This document shows positions 47,879-59,853 of a DNA stretch of 64,000 bases, one piece after another. A program made the position numbers and the translations under genes. A model generated the notes under the pieces. The model had not been told where the DNA came from. It ran no database searches and was given only the letters and a program-made list of their open reading frames with translations. The stretch lies in assembly GCA_038496445.1 (NCBI GenBank), contig JALMLS010000304.1, positions 124,001-188,000 on the forward strand, given 5' to 3'. The stretch comes from Trichosphaerium sp. ATCC 40318 (taxonomy: Eukaryota; Discosea; Flabellinia; Trichosidae). The number at the start of each line of letters is the position of its first letter. Within the stretch, counting starts at the first letter, position 1.

Positions 47879-48043
47879 GGTGTGATGTTTGATATGAAGA
47901 AAATCAAGCAAAAAGTATCGATTTTTCGCTCGGATTTCTTTGTAGTCGTTTCACAAATTTTTTTTGGTTTGTCAACAACTTTAAACAACGTCAGTTGTAA
48001 GCTCACGAAACTACCAACAATACAAAAACAACCGCGTTTTAAC
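47879..48043. promoter_or_regulatory. Divergent spacer between CCT2 and F-box/SPRY genes
   Basis: 165 bp between the two ATGs (47878 minus; 48044 plus). AT-rich; must hold both promoters or part of them. Confidence 0.45.
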
Positions 48044-51000
48044 ATGGCAGACATAGAAAATACAGCCACTGAAGTACGTACACGTTTTGGTTTTTAGCAA
48101 ATTAACCTCAAGAAACACCTGAGAAATACATATAACGTTGGCAGTACGCTGATTTAAATTTGTAGCCTACAAACGATGATGTTACAATTGGTGTGCTTCC
48201 ACCAATGCGCCCAGCTACTATTTCCAAGGTTTTGAGCTTCTTGGATACTAAGGACTTGATACAGCTCGTGTTTGTATCGAAACAACTGAAAGAAATTGTA
48301 TACCAAGATAGCAAAGTTTGGATGCTATTGGCAGAGAGAGACTTCGCATACGCACCACCACAGGATGTATTAGTAACATTAGCAGCTCCTCGTGCATGGA
48401 TGGAAGAGTACAAAGCTATCGTTAAGTCTAAGAAGCAAATGGCAGAGAGTACACTATCATTTAACATTAAAACGGAGGTACGTATAATTTTCCGTCTTTG
48501 CGTTTAAAAACCTCTGAAAGCCTGAAAAACGTTGAATAAAAACGCCAACATCTCGTTTAGGATGGTACCATTTCAGAAGATGGACTTTCAATGGAGTGCT
48601 CAAAAGATTTCCCATTAGATCCAAATACACTTATGCATGGTTCTGTCGTACGTTGGAGGAAAAAAAACCAAAGTGTCAAAATGTCGTTTCGACTTTATTT
48701 TTTTGTTTTGTTTGGTTTTATTTGTTTGTTCTCTTGTTAATATATTTCTTCTTTAGCTTGCGCAAAGTAAATACTCTCAAATACCTCAACTACCAGGTTA
48801 TGTGTATTATTATGAAATCACAATTGAGAATGAAACAAAGGGGTATGTCATTGAATTATTTGTTTCTTTTTTCGCAAGGTCATTAAACAAAACCTTATTG
48901 TAACCTTACTTTAGTAAAATTGCTCTCGGTTTAGCTCCGAAGAAAATGTATAGAGGTGTACCTGGATGGGCACCAAGCAGTATCGGTATTAAATTGGATG
49001 ATGGTAAACTCTACACTGGTGGTCATTTAGGTACAAAAAAAAAAAACAAAAAAAAATCATGTTGTTATTTAAAGTACTAACTGGCGTGTAGGTTCCAGAA
49101 CCAAGGGAGAGCGTTATACTGCTGAAGTTAAAAAAGGAGATGTCATTGGATGCGGTATTAACTTATCTACAAGGGAACAATTTTTTACATTAAACGGAGA
49201 GCTTAAAGGTGCGTTAATGCTGTTTTTAGTCTCCCAGACGCTGTACTACATCTCCGATCTTGTATTAACAGCTATCATTAGTTCCTGTCACTAAGAGAAA
49301 CTCTAACCAACTCGATTCTATCCTCTTCTTATACCATGCTGCTATTCTATCTCCAACAGTACACAAAGATTTTTTAAATTGGGTTTAGTCATAATGATTG
49401 TTTTTAGATTGCTCTTTTTGGAAAAGGCGAAAAAATATCAATTAACTTTGGAGCAAAGCCTTTTGTTACTGACCTGACAACACTTAAAAAAGGCGATTCA
49501 CAGATACGCACAATGTTTAAAATATGTACGTACATGGTAGAAGTTACACAACCTCGTAAAGATTGTCTTTTAAAGAGTTTGGATATTTTTTTTTTTCAAC
49601 GTTTTTGCTAATTTACACTAAAGGTCAACTTGTTCGTGGAGACTTTTTGATGCAAGCTGAAGAGCTTGAATTTGGATTTTTGAAACAGCACTTTTATGCT
49701 GATGAATGGACAACTAGATCACCTACATTAATATGCTCAAAAGATAAAGAGTTGTCTTGGCGCATCATTGAGGTAATCCGCAGTTTTTTTCAAAAAAAAT
49801 CCAAAACCAGAAAAAAAGCACATCCAATCTCTTTGAAAGACAAGTCTTTACGGAGGTTGTGTAACTTCTGGTTTTTATTTTTTGACTTTTGTCTTGTTGT
49901 GATTTTACTAAGCTCAGTAAAGTCTTGTATGTTTTTTATTTATTTTATGCTTAACGTTATACCTTTAGTTGTTTTGGATAGCTGATCCAGGTAAATCAAA
50001 GACAACAGAAGAGATGGAACCTGAACTTAAAGCATACGCAAAGAAGTTAAAGATACCAGTTTCTTCAGACTTGGAGAAGCTAAGAGAGACAGTTAAAATT
50101 GGTGCACTCAAAGCAATTGGTAAAGCAATCATGGGAGGATTCGTAGAATACGTAGAACAAAAAATATACAACAGAGAGTACGATGAATTTCCAAACTATA
50201 AAAAAACCCAAGATGGTCAGTTCTATCGAATTTACGGTCCTTAGGGAGTATGAAATGAAAGAGCTTGGTTATGAGCCTGGATTAGCACTTCTATCTTACT
50301 TATCTGATGATGTACGGAGGATAAAAATCTTGAGTTGCAGAGCTACCCTACTTTTTTAATCCAAATTTCACTTTTATTTTTTCCATTTCACATTCGTTCA
50401 ATCTGTAACCTCTACAATCTCTTTCTCTTTCAAAGTGAGTAGTACTGATTTGATTGATCCAATAGATACCTTCAGATAATCCGTTACTCGTACACTGTTT
50501 GGCTAAGTACGAGAGAGAGCAAAAGAACTACACAGTTTTCCTCGGCGACGATTTTGATACTTCACGACCTGACTTTAAGTACGCATTTTATTTGACTTGC
50601 CCAAAACAGGTGGCTATACAATATTTGTTTTTATTAATGTACTCATATAGAGAGTTATTTGCTGCTTCAATGAGTGTCTTGGTACGTTTTTTTTTGATGT
50701 CCAGTGTTGCTTGTTTTGCAAATCTTTGTGCTCTTGTGTTCTGTGGTTCTAACGCTTTGTAGCAATACATTAGTATGCTAGAATATTGGAAAGATCGTCA
50801 TATAAGAGAAAAGAGTGCTGGACACGCAAGAACAGCACCTGTACAGTTGGTACAAGCAGGTCCAGAAGGATTCATCGAAAGGTAATTTTTTTTTGTATTT
50901 TTCTCGTGTCTCAAGATTTCAGATTTATTTGTGCCTCCTACGTTCATAGTGAATCTCACAGTTATCTAGATTAACTGCAGAGGAAATCAAGAATGAGAAG

Positions 51001-52191
51001 CTTGCTTTGAGTTCAGGCGCTCTTGATAAAGAGGAAATTACAGATCGTATTCTAATGTACGTACCATTTAAACTATGAAAAAATTTCAGTTCAAAATAAC
51101 CAGTAAACGCCACACCAATGCCTGGTTGTCAAACACTTTTTTTTTTGGTGCAGTTAAGTTTTCTCTAAAGTGACTTAAAGTAATTTTTTTTTCCAGGTTG
51201 TACCTTCGTATATATTTCGATGTACCTCCAGAGATTGATGTTACAGCACCAATAGAAGATTTACAGAATATATTCGTGGAGTTCCTTGATCAATATGAGA
51301 GTGTTGTTGTTAGGCTAGCAAAAACACAACGCATGCGTGATGTACGTTTTACTGCGGTATTCTGAGCTTTTTCCTTTTTTCGACCAAACCACTTCCAAAA
51401 ACCTCGCCTCTACAAATGGATACGGCCATACAACCATGAAAACTCCGTGTCTCTTTCCGAACCGCGAAGATAAGCATGGTATGGCCCTGCCAGTACTTGG
51501 GTCCGTGAGGACCAGGGAACGTAGGGTGCTGTATTCATTTTGCTTTTTTTTTGTTGCGCAACGCTTCTTTGCACAGTACTGCTGCTAGTGCAGTATGCTA
51601 CTTTTTGAAACGATACGTAGCGTTGCTTTTGGCTACTTGTTTTTCCCCTTTGGAGTTTATTTGACAAAGTCTTGTAGATGGCTACTGTTATGAAGTCTCA
51701 TGCGATTCAATTGCAAGATGCAGCTATTCCAGACAATTCTCCTATCATTACAGATATAAAGAACAACTGGAAACCATTTTTCGCACAGATGGCACCAGGT
51801 CTAGACTACGATGCTGTTTCGTAAGTATTTTGCCTTCTAGTTTTTCACTTTTTTTTTTATTGATTGGTTCATTAGGAGACGGGATCTTGCTGCAAACCTG
51901 GCCGAAGTTGTACGACAAATACAAGTAGAAATGTCCCAAATGCTTCAAATGGAAGAGGGACAACAACAACAACAACAAATGCAAGCAAAAGGATACAGCC
52001 AAGAAGCAGGAGAGGTTGACGGAAGTAAGCAAAACCCCAAATATTTCTTTCACAAAAAAGGTAATAATTAACACCCTACTTTAGCTGAAGAGACTGTATC
52101 AACGATAATATTTATGGGGGTAGGACTCTTAACAATAGGTGCATGCGCTTGGGCAGTTAAAACTTTACTATCATCATCAAGCAAAAAGTAG
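48044..52191 (+). CDS. F-box - SPRY protein with C-terminal membrane anchor (possibly two genes)
   Basis: ATG 48044 (MADIENTATE, GTACG donor). Exon 2 has an F-box: MRPATISKVLSFLDTKDLIQ then FVSKQLKEIVYQDSKVWMLL. The SPRY domain follows over several exons: GYVYYYEITIEN, KIALGLAPKKMYRGVPGW, SIGIKLDDGKLYTGG, GDVIGCGINLSTREQFFTLN and KISINFGAKPF. From 49.6 kb the chain continues as GQLVRGDFLMQAEELEFGFL, HFYADEWTTRSPTLICSKDK, LRETVKIGALKAIGKAIMGG, FVEYVEQKIYNREYDEFPN, DEEITDR-like helices, and EVVRQIQVEMSQMLQMEEGQ with a Gln run. The end is a membrane helix VSTIIFMGVGLLTIGACAWA and a short basic tail, TAG at 52191, i.e. tail-anchored. No ATG opens a clear second gene, so I join them, but a break near 49.55 kb is possible. 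Confidence 0.65.
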
Positions 52192-52562
52192 AAAAAAAAA
52201 AGAGGTGATTGCAAAATTCATTAAAACAATGAGCTTATCTGTTGTTTCATAAACTATTTACAGAAATGTATATGTATAAGCATCATAACGCTCCACACTA
52301 CACTATTGCAACCATATCTACTTGCTAAATGCTGTTTAAAGTCGAGAAAAGTAAAATAAATATTAGTCTGTTCTTTTTTTTAATTTATTATTATTTGGGG
52401 TTTAACAACAAACAAAAAAGAAGTCCTCTTTTAGTTGAAAAACCTTGTTAATGTAATCAGCAATCTTAAAATATGAATGTAGCTAGGGTATTTTCTTCGC
52501 GTATACGTTTATTATTGTGATATACCCTGTTCTCTTGCAATTTTATCAAGCTATACAATGTT
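52192..52562. other. Intergenic, convergent
   Basis: AT-rich flank between two convergent genes; no gene recognised. Confidence 0.5.
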
Positions 52563-54681
52563 TTAGCAATGTGGTAAGAAAATAAAAAAAAACGAGTTTC
52601 TCGAGGCTTGTTTTTTCTTCACCTTTTTTGATTTATTACGTACCTCCTTTTTGACCGTTGAGTAGACGTTAGGAAAGTGTCTCTTGTCAGTAGTAAGGAT
52701 CTCGTCCATACGATCTAGGAGTCTGAAGAGATAATTCTTATTTTGAGTCTTGCAAGCCTAATCAAAAGAAAAAACAACTTAGCAACGAGTTTGGTTCGAC
52801 AGACTCTAAAACCTAAAGTTATACGTACCCACATGGCGCGTTGTTGTAAACAACGAGGTGAATTGAGATCGGATGGGTTGTACGGACATTCATCTTGGTA
52901 AGGAACACCTGAAAAACAGTAAATCCAAAAAGTAAGAAAAAAACCTGAAAATAAGGAACACAAGACAAGTAGAGTTGACTACCACTACGCGTGCGAAAAA
53001 ATATTTTTTGTTAAGTACCTCTCTTGGCCATATGCGGTTCGCCGAAAGTATCAATACCATCAGAGCAAGTACAGTAACTTGTAAGGTCTATAAAAACAAG
53101 TAAGAAAATCTGAGCTGTTTTCGAATTCTTTTTTTCTTTTTGCAGCTTCGCATTCACTTACTTCCGAACTGTTCCTCGTTGCATTGACATACTTCAGGCC
53201 AGAATACTTGAGAATCATCATCAAAATCTGGTTGTTCGCTATAAGTATCGCAATACATATCGTGACCCTGTAGGCACAGAATAAGGCGCTGGTAAACCGA
53301 GAAATCGACTTGAAAATTATAGTGTACGTACAACTTGATAGTACTCTCTTGCTTCGCGAGCAGTTGGTGCCCACACTACAAGGAACGTTACTTTAGCTGA
53401 TTCTCTATTGATTAAAGTTAAGATCATTAGCAACTGATGTTACAAACCCGCAAGAGATATTATCGAAGGTATGCATGAAATGCATGGTGAGATCGAAGTC
53501 ATCTCCGTTTTTGTCTCGAATTCCCCACTTGTCTGGGCAACTCTACAAAAAGCTTTAAAACGTGTTGAGACGCGTAATAAGCGCTCTATTTGCGTACCTC
53601 CCAGTCAGCGTGACCTACTATTGAGTCCGGATTACACTTTCCAATTCCCAATGTTGTACACGACTCAGGACCAACGCTTTCAGCATACCAGTTATCAAAA
53701 GCGTTAGAGTTGATTGTATTAAACAAATCAAAGTGCGCATAATCAGGATCGGCATCAACTGACCAATTAATAGCTACGTTTTCAATGGTATGATTCTGTT
53801 GGGTTTTTGGATAAGTCACTTAAAAAAGCCATATAAGCCACTTTACCTGAAAAGTACTGCAACAGTCTTCTGGGTACTCAACCCAAAAAGTTATAGCTGT
53901 GACTTTAGAATCTACTCTCCACTCTTCAGTCTTCGTAATAACCAAAGGACCAGTCTGTAATCGATAAGAGGGATTTTTGTTTTCGGTTGATTGTTTAAAT
54001 GTTTACGTACACGGAAAACGTGTCTGACGCCATCAGTCTGGTTATCAGCAAAAGGCGGGTGTGAATCTACGCTGTTTTTGTCGTTCAGCATAAATTATAA
54101 GTAGCAAAACGTATACCTTAGCACAGTGTAATTACAAATTGGTGACTCAACAGTTGGAAGGTTTTGATTGAACGGAGCGTCGCTACTAAAAGTATTGTTA
54201 CGCCTTATGTGTACTATATTTTGTTTTAACGTACGCTGGTACTGTATCACCTTCATTACCAACATAGGTGAATGGTATAGACCAGTTTCCTTTGACATAG
54301 TCGAATCTAACACGAGGATCATAAGTTTTATATTTTTTTTTGTTTTCAGTTTAAACAAAAGTTTGTTTGTCCCATACTTAATGCAAATAGCCTGCCAAGG
54401 GTTTCCAGGGTATGATACGTCAACACGTGAACATCCGTCTAACTTGTATCCCATCTCGTTAGTGGGATTATTCCATACGCCACAGCAAGAGTAGTGTGCT
54501 TGGGTGTGTCGTCCGCCAGCAAAAGCTTCGCCTGTGTTTTGTTATTGAAGAGTAACGTTACAATTACGCGTACAAGGCTCAGATGGTAACAATTGGCCTA
54601 TACAACATAAGGTTAGAATAAAAACAGCGCTAATTAATCACCTTGAGCCACTGCAGAGAATAGAAGAAACAACAGCAACAT
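52563..54681 (-). CDS. Secreted cysteine-rich protein
   Basis: ATG 54681 opens a signal peptide (MLLLFLLFSAVAQ). About twelve short exons follow: SEPC, AGGRHTQAHYSCCGVW, MGYKLDGCSRVDVSYPGNPW, VRFDYVKGNWSIPFTYVGNE, NLPTVESPICNYTVL, DGVRHVFR, ITFWVEYPEDCCSTF, INWSVDADPDYAHFDLFNTI, WYAESVGPESCTTLGIGKCN, FDLTMHFMHTFDNISC, GHDMYCDTYSEQPDFDDDSQ, YCTCSDGIDTFGEPHMAKR, YQDECPYNPSDLNSPRCLQQ and LLDRMDEILTTDKRHFPNVY. Rich in paired Cys and N-glycosylation sites (NxT/S). The likely end is at 52563 after a Lys-rich tail. Extracellular or lysosomal; I do not recognise the family. The exon near 54220-54350 overlaps other frames, so that join is uncertain. Confidence 0.6.
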
Positions 54682-54884
54682 GAACGCAAAGAAAAATTGT
54701 TTTGTAGCGAGGTTGCGCGAGATAGATCCTTGTAAACTTTGGTCGTAAAACCTTATTCACATTTTTGAATCTCCACAAGATTTCTTGCAGACCACAAAAC
54801 TTTCCAGATATTTAAACCGGTCACAGCATCAATAAGAGCCTTAAAAACTTTCCTAAAACCTATTGTGCGTAGTGGAATGATCGA

Positions 54885-56280
54885 TTACATAAAATGTTGC
54901 ATAACTGCGATCTTCAACCACCTTATAATGATAGTTAGTGCGTTGAACTGCTTTTTGATATGTCTGTACCGTTGTTGAACCTTTTTCGTTGTATTCTTAA
55001 ATCTCATCCAATCCCAGTTGTACTCTGGGTGTATTAAAGCCAACGCTCTTGGATAATAAGGGTAAAAGCCAGGGCTGCGCATCTGAGTGATAGATACTCG
55101 GTACCTATGTTTATTGAGCACTGATTGTAGATCTAGTTTAGTGTACCAATCCTCTGGCGCTCTTACACCAAGTGATTGCGCCGCTTTATTCAAAAAATTA
55201 ATTTGGTTCTTTGTGATTTTCCAATTCGTAGTTGGCCTCTTAAAGATGGATTTTTGGGAAGGATAAATGCGTGAGAGAGCATTAGCCAAGACTCCACCAT
55301 GTCTATTAACCATTAAACTGAGATTTCTATTTTTTTAAATTTCGGACCTGTTCAGGATGGATTTGCCTCCCGCGAGAATTACTTGTGCGTTGGAAATACC
55401 CACCCAATCTTCTATACAGTACACTCTTAGTTTTTTCTCTATATCGCTAAAAGCAAGTTGTTGGTTGTGAATGTCATCCCAATATCCCATTGGAGCACAG
55501 CTGTTAAAAATAAGCCAAGAAAAAAAGAGTAAAACTCTGTGTACGCGAAGCGCCATGGTTTCCACTTATGGTGTGGGTACACAGACTGCAAGCAATTAAA
55601 TAATGATCCATCGTATCTGTAGATGTAGTTAGTACAGTATTCAACAAGCAACTCCTAAACTAGTACATTTTCATTAGTTTGGCACAAGCAAGTGTCACAT
55701 CTGCAGCTGCCACATTGTACCAATCATTTAATGTGGTAACACCAAACTTCTCTGCTAATAGTCCTAACAGTATAGCCTTTTGCTCAGTAGTGATTGCAGT
55801 ACTTCTTTGCAAATAAACGCTAATCCAATATTTAGTTTGCACGTTTTTTTCAATGTTGGCGTACTCTTTTGCGTTGTATCTATGCGATTCGGTGGAGTTG
55901 GGGTGGCTACAAGATAATACCGTTGGTTTAGAGAATGGTTTGGGTGAGATAGCAATTTCAGTATTAACTATTGCAAGATAACGATCATACGCTCTAAACG
56001 TGCGTACCTTTGTATTTTAGAGTATTTTGCTACCTGCTTAGTGGTATTGCGCAAATAAGCATCTACACGACCCCCAAACGCGTAATTTGGCCCCAAGGTG
56101 CTAGTGTTTGTTAGCAAAGAACGAAAAATCGTAACGAATACCGTATGCGGCTCATATGATGTAACAGCACGTAAATAATTCCCCAGCACCAGTTTCAGGC
56201 GTATTGTAAGTGTTGTAAGGCTTTTTTGGAAAGCACGCTTAATTGCATTTGTTGCCTAAACCACGTGTTGGCAAGAAATT
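54885..56280 (-). CDS. DWY/YPxxxW repeat protein (5' end unresolved)
   Basis: At least four exons. The unit seen about three times is a short helical stretch, a DWY-type motif, a Gly/Ser-Leu step, then YPxxxWxxWxF: LGLLAEKFGVTTLNDWYNVA then YDGSLFNCLQSVYPHHKWKP with WRF; IEDWVGISNAQVILAGGKSI then HGGVLANALSRIYPSQ; LNKAAQSLGVRAPEDWYTKL then YYPRALALIHPEYNWDWMRF. The C-terminus is basic, TAA at 54885. An N-terminal exon reads SYEPHTVFVTIFRSLLTNTS. I believe similar uncharacterised repeats occur in protists, algae and fungi, but cannot name a family. The first residues lie upstream of 56190 (no ATG in frame there), so the start is open. Confidence 0.55.
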
Positions 56281-56559
56281 GGACTTTGTCAGTGTGTCCC
56301 GGTAGTAACTTGCAACTGAACGAGGTTGTAGTTGCATACTACGTAAGTACTATCACGTGTTGTAGCAAGCTCGTGCGACATCTAATCAACAAAACGAGCG
56401 ATTTTTCAATTACTATTTTATTCAACAGGTGTAATTAAAACACGGAAGCTTTACTGCCACTGAAAGAACAGCTGTACATGTACGAAGTCGGACGAGTTTT
56501 CTTTTACTTGGTAATCACATAGCATATTTTAATGTCCACTCTCGAGCTATTTCTAGCAA

Positions 56560-57323
56560 CTAGTCAATTGAACAAGTTCGTGTACTAGTTGGAACCGTAC
56601 TTAAGTATCTTTCTTTGCTTTGTGAATACGTGTCGTAAACGGTGTGTTCTGCAATCATATTCACATCAGGTTCTTTCAACAAGCGAATAAGAGCAACGAG
56701 AAATGAACGTATTGATGCTGCAGGTGTATACACTGTTCTGTCATCGTTTTCCCAACAAATTTGTCCTTTTAGAAATATCTAAATACAAAAAATCAAAAAC
56801 AATGCCACCCTCAGTACATGCTACAACAACGCCCAAACGAAGTGTTCTCTTATAACCTTAACACCAACTTTAAACATAATGTACCATGATCGTCAGGGTA
56901 TCATAGTTGTTTGGCATTATTGATCATGTGATAAAACTTATTGTAAAAATTGCAAAGTAAACGGTCATGAAAACAAGCACAAACGTACATTGATGTGGTA
57001 AATCTTTGTTTCAAACTTTATTATCGGTACGTGGAATGGATATGCTGATGTGTATATTAGGTAAAAAACAATAAGAAGATGAAACACGTGATGGTACCTT
57101 GATCAAAAGTGAAGGATACAAAAAAAACGCCTCCCTCATATGGCGTTCCTTTCGGACCCAAAACTACCACTAAACAGTTGTTCTATTATTATGTAATCGT
57201 GTATTTTGCGACCTTACCGTCCCAGGCGAATATATTATCGCCTTTCAGCTGAATAGCGCAGTTTTCTACTGGATCTAGTACTAAAGAACGTAATTCCACC
57301 GCTAAACGCCCCCTCGATGACAT
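56560..57323 (-). CDS. Ubiquitin-conjugating enzyme E2
   Basis: ATG 57323 (MSSRGRLAVELRSLVLDPVE). E2 core: CAIQLKGDNIFAWDG, VVLGPKGTPYEGGVFFVSFT, YPFHVPIIKFETKIYHIN, then GQICWENDDRTVYTPAASIR (active-site Cys in QICW) and FLVALIRLLKEPDVNMIAEH, TVYDTYSQSKERYLST. The HxN (HIN for HPN) and the Cys eight residues later fit E2 chemistry. The Trp after the Cys, and HIN instead of HPN, are non-standard. The loop after the Cys carries an acidic DD. Four exons with GTACG or GTAAG donors. The stop may be TAG at 56560 or after a further small exon. Acts with the E3s nearby in principle; no direct evidence. Confidence 0.85.
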
Positions 57324-57600
57324 ATATTGCGTTGGTTTGCGCAACAACCAAGAATTGTAGGTTGGTGACCTATCACACCGCTATTCACAGATTACTTTAG
57401 CACTTAATTTTGTATGCCTTAAATAAGTCAGTCTGACCTACAACGTTAGTTTATTTCGATGGAAGTACCCTGACCAGCTAACAGGTAAGCGCTAGATTAA
57501 TACTAGGTGTTGAAAACCTTCAATTTTGTGAAACTTGGTCACATACATTGAAAAGTTTTTGTACACAAAGTCAATACCAACTTTTTTCAAACCAACTGTG

Positions 57601-59853
57601 ATGACACTACCAAAAGAGCTTGTGCTCATATTATGTGTTGTTGTTGCTGTTTTTAGCTACGATATCAGGCGTCACCTAGCAACAAAAACAGCGTACAACA
57701 AACCATTTTCATCAAATTTTGATGTACTTGTAGGTATTTTGCGCCTACATCATCAAATTCGCCTCCACCGGCAGGTTGCTCTGTAATACATGTAGATTTA
57801 CTTTCACGGCACGTATTAAATAAAAGTTGTACAAAATTGTAATAGAATTTAGACATGGAACCCGTTATCCTACAGGAGGCACCATAACTGTGCGTTACAA
57901 TATTGTTGGCATTTATTTGACACTTTAGGATTTTAATACGCTCGAAAAGACGCTTGAAACAGTCAAGGATAAAATTACAACGGTATTGATTAACACATAG
58001 TGTTTTTTACGCAAAACACAAATTATTTTTATTAACTCTGTCCAGCCGGCTTATGCATGGCTCAAAACGTGGAAAAATCCATACACAACGGCAACTAAGG
58101 GTCTACTGTCCCATAGAGGTATTGTTTTTACAGAATAAATAAGTTGTCTTACAGGACTCTGAAGGAGAGGAAGAGCTGTATCAGCACGGGCAACGCTTCA
58201 AAGCCGAATTTGCTAAATTGATGAATGGATCATACAAGGAGTACAGGTTCGTTGAAGGCGTTTTGAACTATTTTTTTTGAAATATGGCGTTTAACGGATC
58301 TTGCTTACTGTCCAAAGGTTTCCTATGCTTACTACACAAGTTCCAAGAGCAGCCAGGAGTGGTAATTCTTTTGGTTATGGTCTTTGGGAAGGTACAGGCG
58401 ACGTAAGTGAGAAAATATTGAGTGTATGATTGTGTTGAGATTCTGTTTTAGCTTGGCGCATCGAACTTTCAGCCTTTTTTCCAATACAGTCAAACAGAAG
58501 CAGACGATAGAGTACTAAATTTCTGCAGTATTCACTCATAAGTTAACACGTTGTATAGATCCTACGTTACTTTAAAATCTGTCCAAACTACTTGGCGAAA
58601 CCTTCGGTTAGTGCAAGTTTTTGTTGTATATTTTCTTTGTTAACTTTGTTGTGCATAGCCTGACGCCCAATCAGATTTATGGGCTCAAAGGAGTTACTCG
58701 TCAATAAAAGGAGATTTGAGTCAAAAGTTGGGCACAGGACTAAGCTGGAATGTTACCAGTGATGAAGTAAACATGCTGTACAAGTGCGTTAAATTATCTT
58801 TAGAAACAATTTCTTATTTTTTTCTCATCTAGTGCGTGTCAATTCGAAGCTTCTTTGTTTAATGTAACAGATAAATTTTGCTCTTTATTCAGTGAGGCTA
58901 GCGCGGATATTTTAGAGTATTACCAAGACTTGTTTTACTACTACAAAAGTGGTAAGTAAATTGTCCTCTTTTTTCCAACTTTTTGTGATTTCGAGTTTTG
59001 TGACCCTCAGAGCACTCGAATACTCTTAATGTTTTGCTAATACAAGGTTTTAGGATATGGCAATAAGATAAATTACCAAATAGTGCGCAACAGCGATTGA
59101 TCTTGATGCTAGTTTATTTACTTTTTTTGTTAATAGGCATGCCCTTTGTTGACATCTATTATCTCTGGTATGGATGGTAAAGCATCTGGTAACAAGGATT
59201 ATGCCGATGAGGATGTGAATCTACGGTTCGCACATGCTGAGACAGTAATGCCTCTATTCTCTCTTTTGGTACCCAGTTGTCAATCGAAACAAAGACAACC
59301 ACTAATACTTCATTCTAAAACAGGGACTTTTTTCGGACCCACAGCATCTGACTGCTGATCTACCACAGAAGGATATTGACGATAGAAAGTGGCGCACTTC
59401 AAGTATATCACCATTTGGCGCAAACATACGATTTGAACTGTATGAATGTGGAACAGATTCTCATAGGTACAAAAAAAAACTTTTTTTTTTTTTCACGTGG
59501 TGCATAACATTTTTGTTTACTTTGTATAGAGTACGTGTGCTTGTTAATGAGAAAGAAGTAACAGTGCCTAAATGTGAACTCTTTTGTCCATTGCCTACAT
59601 TCAAGCAACTTTACAACCACTCTGAGGGCGTTGCTTGTAAATTTAATGAAATCTGTGGTATTGATGATAATACACCTACAGATGAAGATGACTATGATGT
59701 ACAAACAGTAGTTGTTGTTGGTAAGAACAAGTTCGAATTATAACATTTAACTTTATCTAATGATTATTATTGTATTTAACATTGTTTATAGGTGTTGGTA
59801 GCTTTGTATGTGGTTGTTTATTTGTTGTGATAATAGGTAACCATTACACGTGA
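57601..59853 (+). CDS. MINPP1: Multiple inositol polyphosphate phosphatase (histidine acid phosphatase)
   Basis: Removes phosphates from InsP6 and lower inositol polyphosphates; also a 2,3-BPG phosphatase in animals. ATG 57601 opens a signal anchor (LVLILCVVVAVFS). The catalytic motif reads HVDLLSRHGTRYPTGG across an intron (RHGxRxP, the nucleophile His). Then EEELYQHGQRFKAEF, TTQVPRAARSGNSFGYGLWE, RYFKICPNYLA, DKFCSLFSEASADILEYYQD, YYKSGYGNKINYQI, and FAHAETVMPLFSLL (HAE acid/base). The end has WRTSSISPFGANIRFELYE and a C-terminal membrane helix (GVGSFVCGCLFVVIIGNHYT), TGA at 59853. Motifs and spacing match MINPP1. Two membrane segments, one at each end, are unusual for the mostly soluble ER/lysosomal animal enzymes. 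Many introns of 40-100 nt. Confidence 0.92.
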
